Origin: Saccharothrix sp. ALI-22-I
GTDB taxonomy: Bacteria; Actinomycetota; Actinomycetes; Mycobacteriales; Pseudonocardiaceae
Direction of reading: 5' to 3'
NCBI RefSeq assembly: GCF_001984175.1
Contig: NZ_MTQP01000066.1
Span: 186,001-250,000, forward strand
Length of the DNA stretch: 64,000 bases
A program made the translations under genes and the position numbers. Below, piece by piece: positions 62,815 through 64,000 of this stretch (position 1 is its first letter; each line of letters opens with the position of its first letter). The notes beneath the pieces were generated by a model that was not told where the DNA came from, made no database searches, and was given only the letters and a program-made list of their open reading frames with translations.

Positions 62815-64000
62815 ATGCGCGCCCTCCTGCGGATCACCGGAACCGCCCTGGTGTTCCTGCTCGCCGCCCTCGCCCTGCCCGCCGCACTCGGCACCCCGAC
62901 CGTCATGGCCGCGTTCGACGACCTGCACGCTCCGCGCACTGACGGCGCGGCCCCGTTACCGGCGCCGGTGGCGCACGACCCGGCCAAGCCGACGGCGGTG
63001 GTCGTGGTCGGCGAGCAGGGTGCCGTCGCGTCCGACACGCTCGCCCCCTACGAAGTCCTGGCGACGACCGGCGCGTTCAACGTCTACACGGTCGCGGCGG
63101 CGGGCCGCCCGGTCCCGCTGACCGGTGGCCTCGACCTGGTCCCCGACCTGACCTTCGCCGACCTCGACCGCCTGCTCGGCGGGGCCGCGGACGTCGTGGT
63201 CGTGCCGGCGCTCCCCGACGTCGGCGAGAGCACGACGAAGCCGGTGACCGACTGGCTCAACCGGCAGGCGGCCGGCGGGTCACTGCTGCTCGGCGTCTGC
63301 AACGGATCGGCGGTGCTCGCCTCCGCCGGTCTGCTCGACGGGCGTGCGGCGGCCACGCACTGGCTCCGCGTCGACGGCGTCGAGGACCGCTACCCGGCCG
63401 TCGACTGGGCGCGCGGGACGCGGTACGTCGACGGCGGCGACATCATCAGCACGGCCGGCATCCTGTCCGGTATCGACGGCACGCTGCGCGTCGTCGAACG
63501 GCTGGTCGGCCCCGAGGCCGCGGTCCGGGCCGCGGCGGCCATCGGCTGGCGGCACTACCGCCGCGACACGGCGGCCTCGATGGCGCAGGCGCGGTTTGGA
63601 CCGGCCGACACCGTCGTCGGCCTCAACACCGCCTTCCGCTGGGACCGCCCCACGACCGGGGTGCTGCTCACCGACGGGGTCGGGGAGATCGAACTCGCCT
63701 CCGTCTTCGACACCTACGGGCAGTCGCTGGCGGTGCGCGCACTGGCCGTAGGTGTCGAGCCGGTGCGGTCCCGGCACGGCCTGACGTTCGTGCCGAGGGC
63801 GGCTCCGGTGACCGGCGACCTCGACCGGCTGGTCGTGCCGGGCGCCGAGGCCGCGGACCGGTACGCCGTGAACTGGTGCCTGCGTCACCACTCCGGACAC
63901 TCGCTCGGGCGGGTTGTTCGACCCGGTCATCCACGACGGTGTGCGCACTCAGGACACCGACGACGGCGTCGATTTCCGAACCAGGAGTCGGCGCCGTTCG
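62815..64000 (+). CDS. Secreted tandem DJ-1/PfpI-domain protein, cut by window end
   Basis: An N-terminal signal or anchor helix (MRALLRITGTALVFLLAALA) is followed by a DJ-1/PfpI domain with nucleophile cysteine in LLGVCNGSAVLASAG and a second, cysteine-free DJ-1 fold (GVLLTDGVGEIELASVFDTYG). The frame is open to base 64000. After about 63905 the reading turns Arg/His-rich, and the +1 frame (LFDPVIHDGVRTQDTDDG) looks more natural, so a frameshift there is possible. Role unknown; tandem DJ-1 proteins often sense or bind metabolites. Confidence 0.78.
   Translation, partial: MRALLRITGTALVFLLAALALPAALGTPTVMAAFDDLHAPRTDGAAPLPAPVAHDPAKPTAVVVVGEQGAVASDTLAPYEVLATTGAFNVYTVAAAGRPVPLTGGLDLVPDLTFADLDRLLGGAADVVVVPALPDVGESTTKPVTDWLNRQAAGGSLLLGVCNGSAVLASAGLLDGRAAATHWLRVDGVEDRYPAVDWARGTRYVDGGDIISTAGILSGIDGTLRVVERLVGPEAAVRAAAAIGWRHYRRDTAASMAQARFGPADTVVGLNTAFRWDRPTTGVLLTDGVGEIELASVFDTYGQSLAVRALAVGVEPVRSRHGLTFVPRAAPVTGDLDRLVVPGAEAADRYAVNWCLRHHSGHSLGRVVRPGHPRRCAHSGHRRRRRFPNQESAPF

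Overview
High-GC actinomycete chromosome. Supporting traits are strong codon bias, GTG starts, a GlgE-TreS-Mak-GlgB pathway, LacI-controlled glycoside hydrolases, a CebR/CelR-type operator, an actinobacterial SOS box and probable leaderless promoters. The mix resembles Pseudonocardiaceae (Saccharothrix, Actinosynnema or Lentzea type), but that placement is inference. No tRNA, rRNA, CRISPR array or intact mobile element was seen.

Layout. 0-4.5 kb: a minus-strand operon of two DJ-1/PfpI proteins, a ThDP-dependent enzyme and an AGE-family epimerase cut by the window edge, with a long palindrome before the last gene. 4.8-11.8 kb: glgE-treS-mak-glgB, making and using maltose-1-phosphate for alpha-glucan synthesis. 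12-21 kb: small single genes, namely an AlkB-like dioxygenase behind a perfect SOS box, a GH5-CBM2 cellulase behind a perfect CebR/CelR operator, an ATP-grasp protein, a PAP2 phosphatase, a NarL-type two-component pair, an HxlR regulator and an AI-2E-family permease. 21-26.4 kb: a secreted GH97 enzyme, then a decayed secreted protein with a stand-alone maltokinase-cap gene lying inside it.

26.4-42.7 kb: a glutathionyl-hydroquinone reductase, then an apparently intact xylan or arabinoxylan oligosaccharide locus: LacI regulator, GH3, two permeases, a lipoprotein binding protein, GH39, a YesL-like membrane protein, GH42, GH67 alpha-glucuronidase and an SGNH esterase. Three near-identical LacI-type operators (CGAAAC-TTTCG) tie the divergent operon and the GH67 gene together.

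43-49 kb: a 1452-residue P-type ATPase whose N-terminal half holds a degenerate second ATPase core, then remnants of a PucR-type regulator, an erythromycin-esterase-like protein and an MFS transporter. 49-51 kb: small membrane proteins. 51-56 kb: a second sugar locus in decay. Its LacI regulator, promoter and operator look intact, but the binding protein and permeases have collapsed through deletions, GH127 carries a late frameshift, and a secreted GH39-like gene is a remnant.

56-60 kb: a GH13-like protein lacking the catalytic acid, then a two-gene cassette of an AAA ATPase with an N-terminal helical repeat array and an unrecognised partner. 60-64 kb: a second NarL-type kinase/regulator pair, a small membrane protein and a secreted tandem DJ-1 protein cut by the window edge.

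The strongest novelty candidates are the repeat-bearing AAA ATPase pair (57.7-60.3 kb), the GH13 pseudoenzyme (56.2 kb) and the tandem active/pseudo P-type ATPase (43-47.3 kb).
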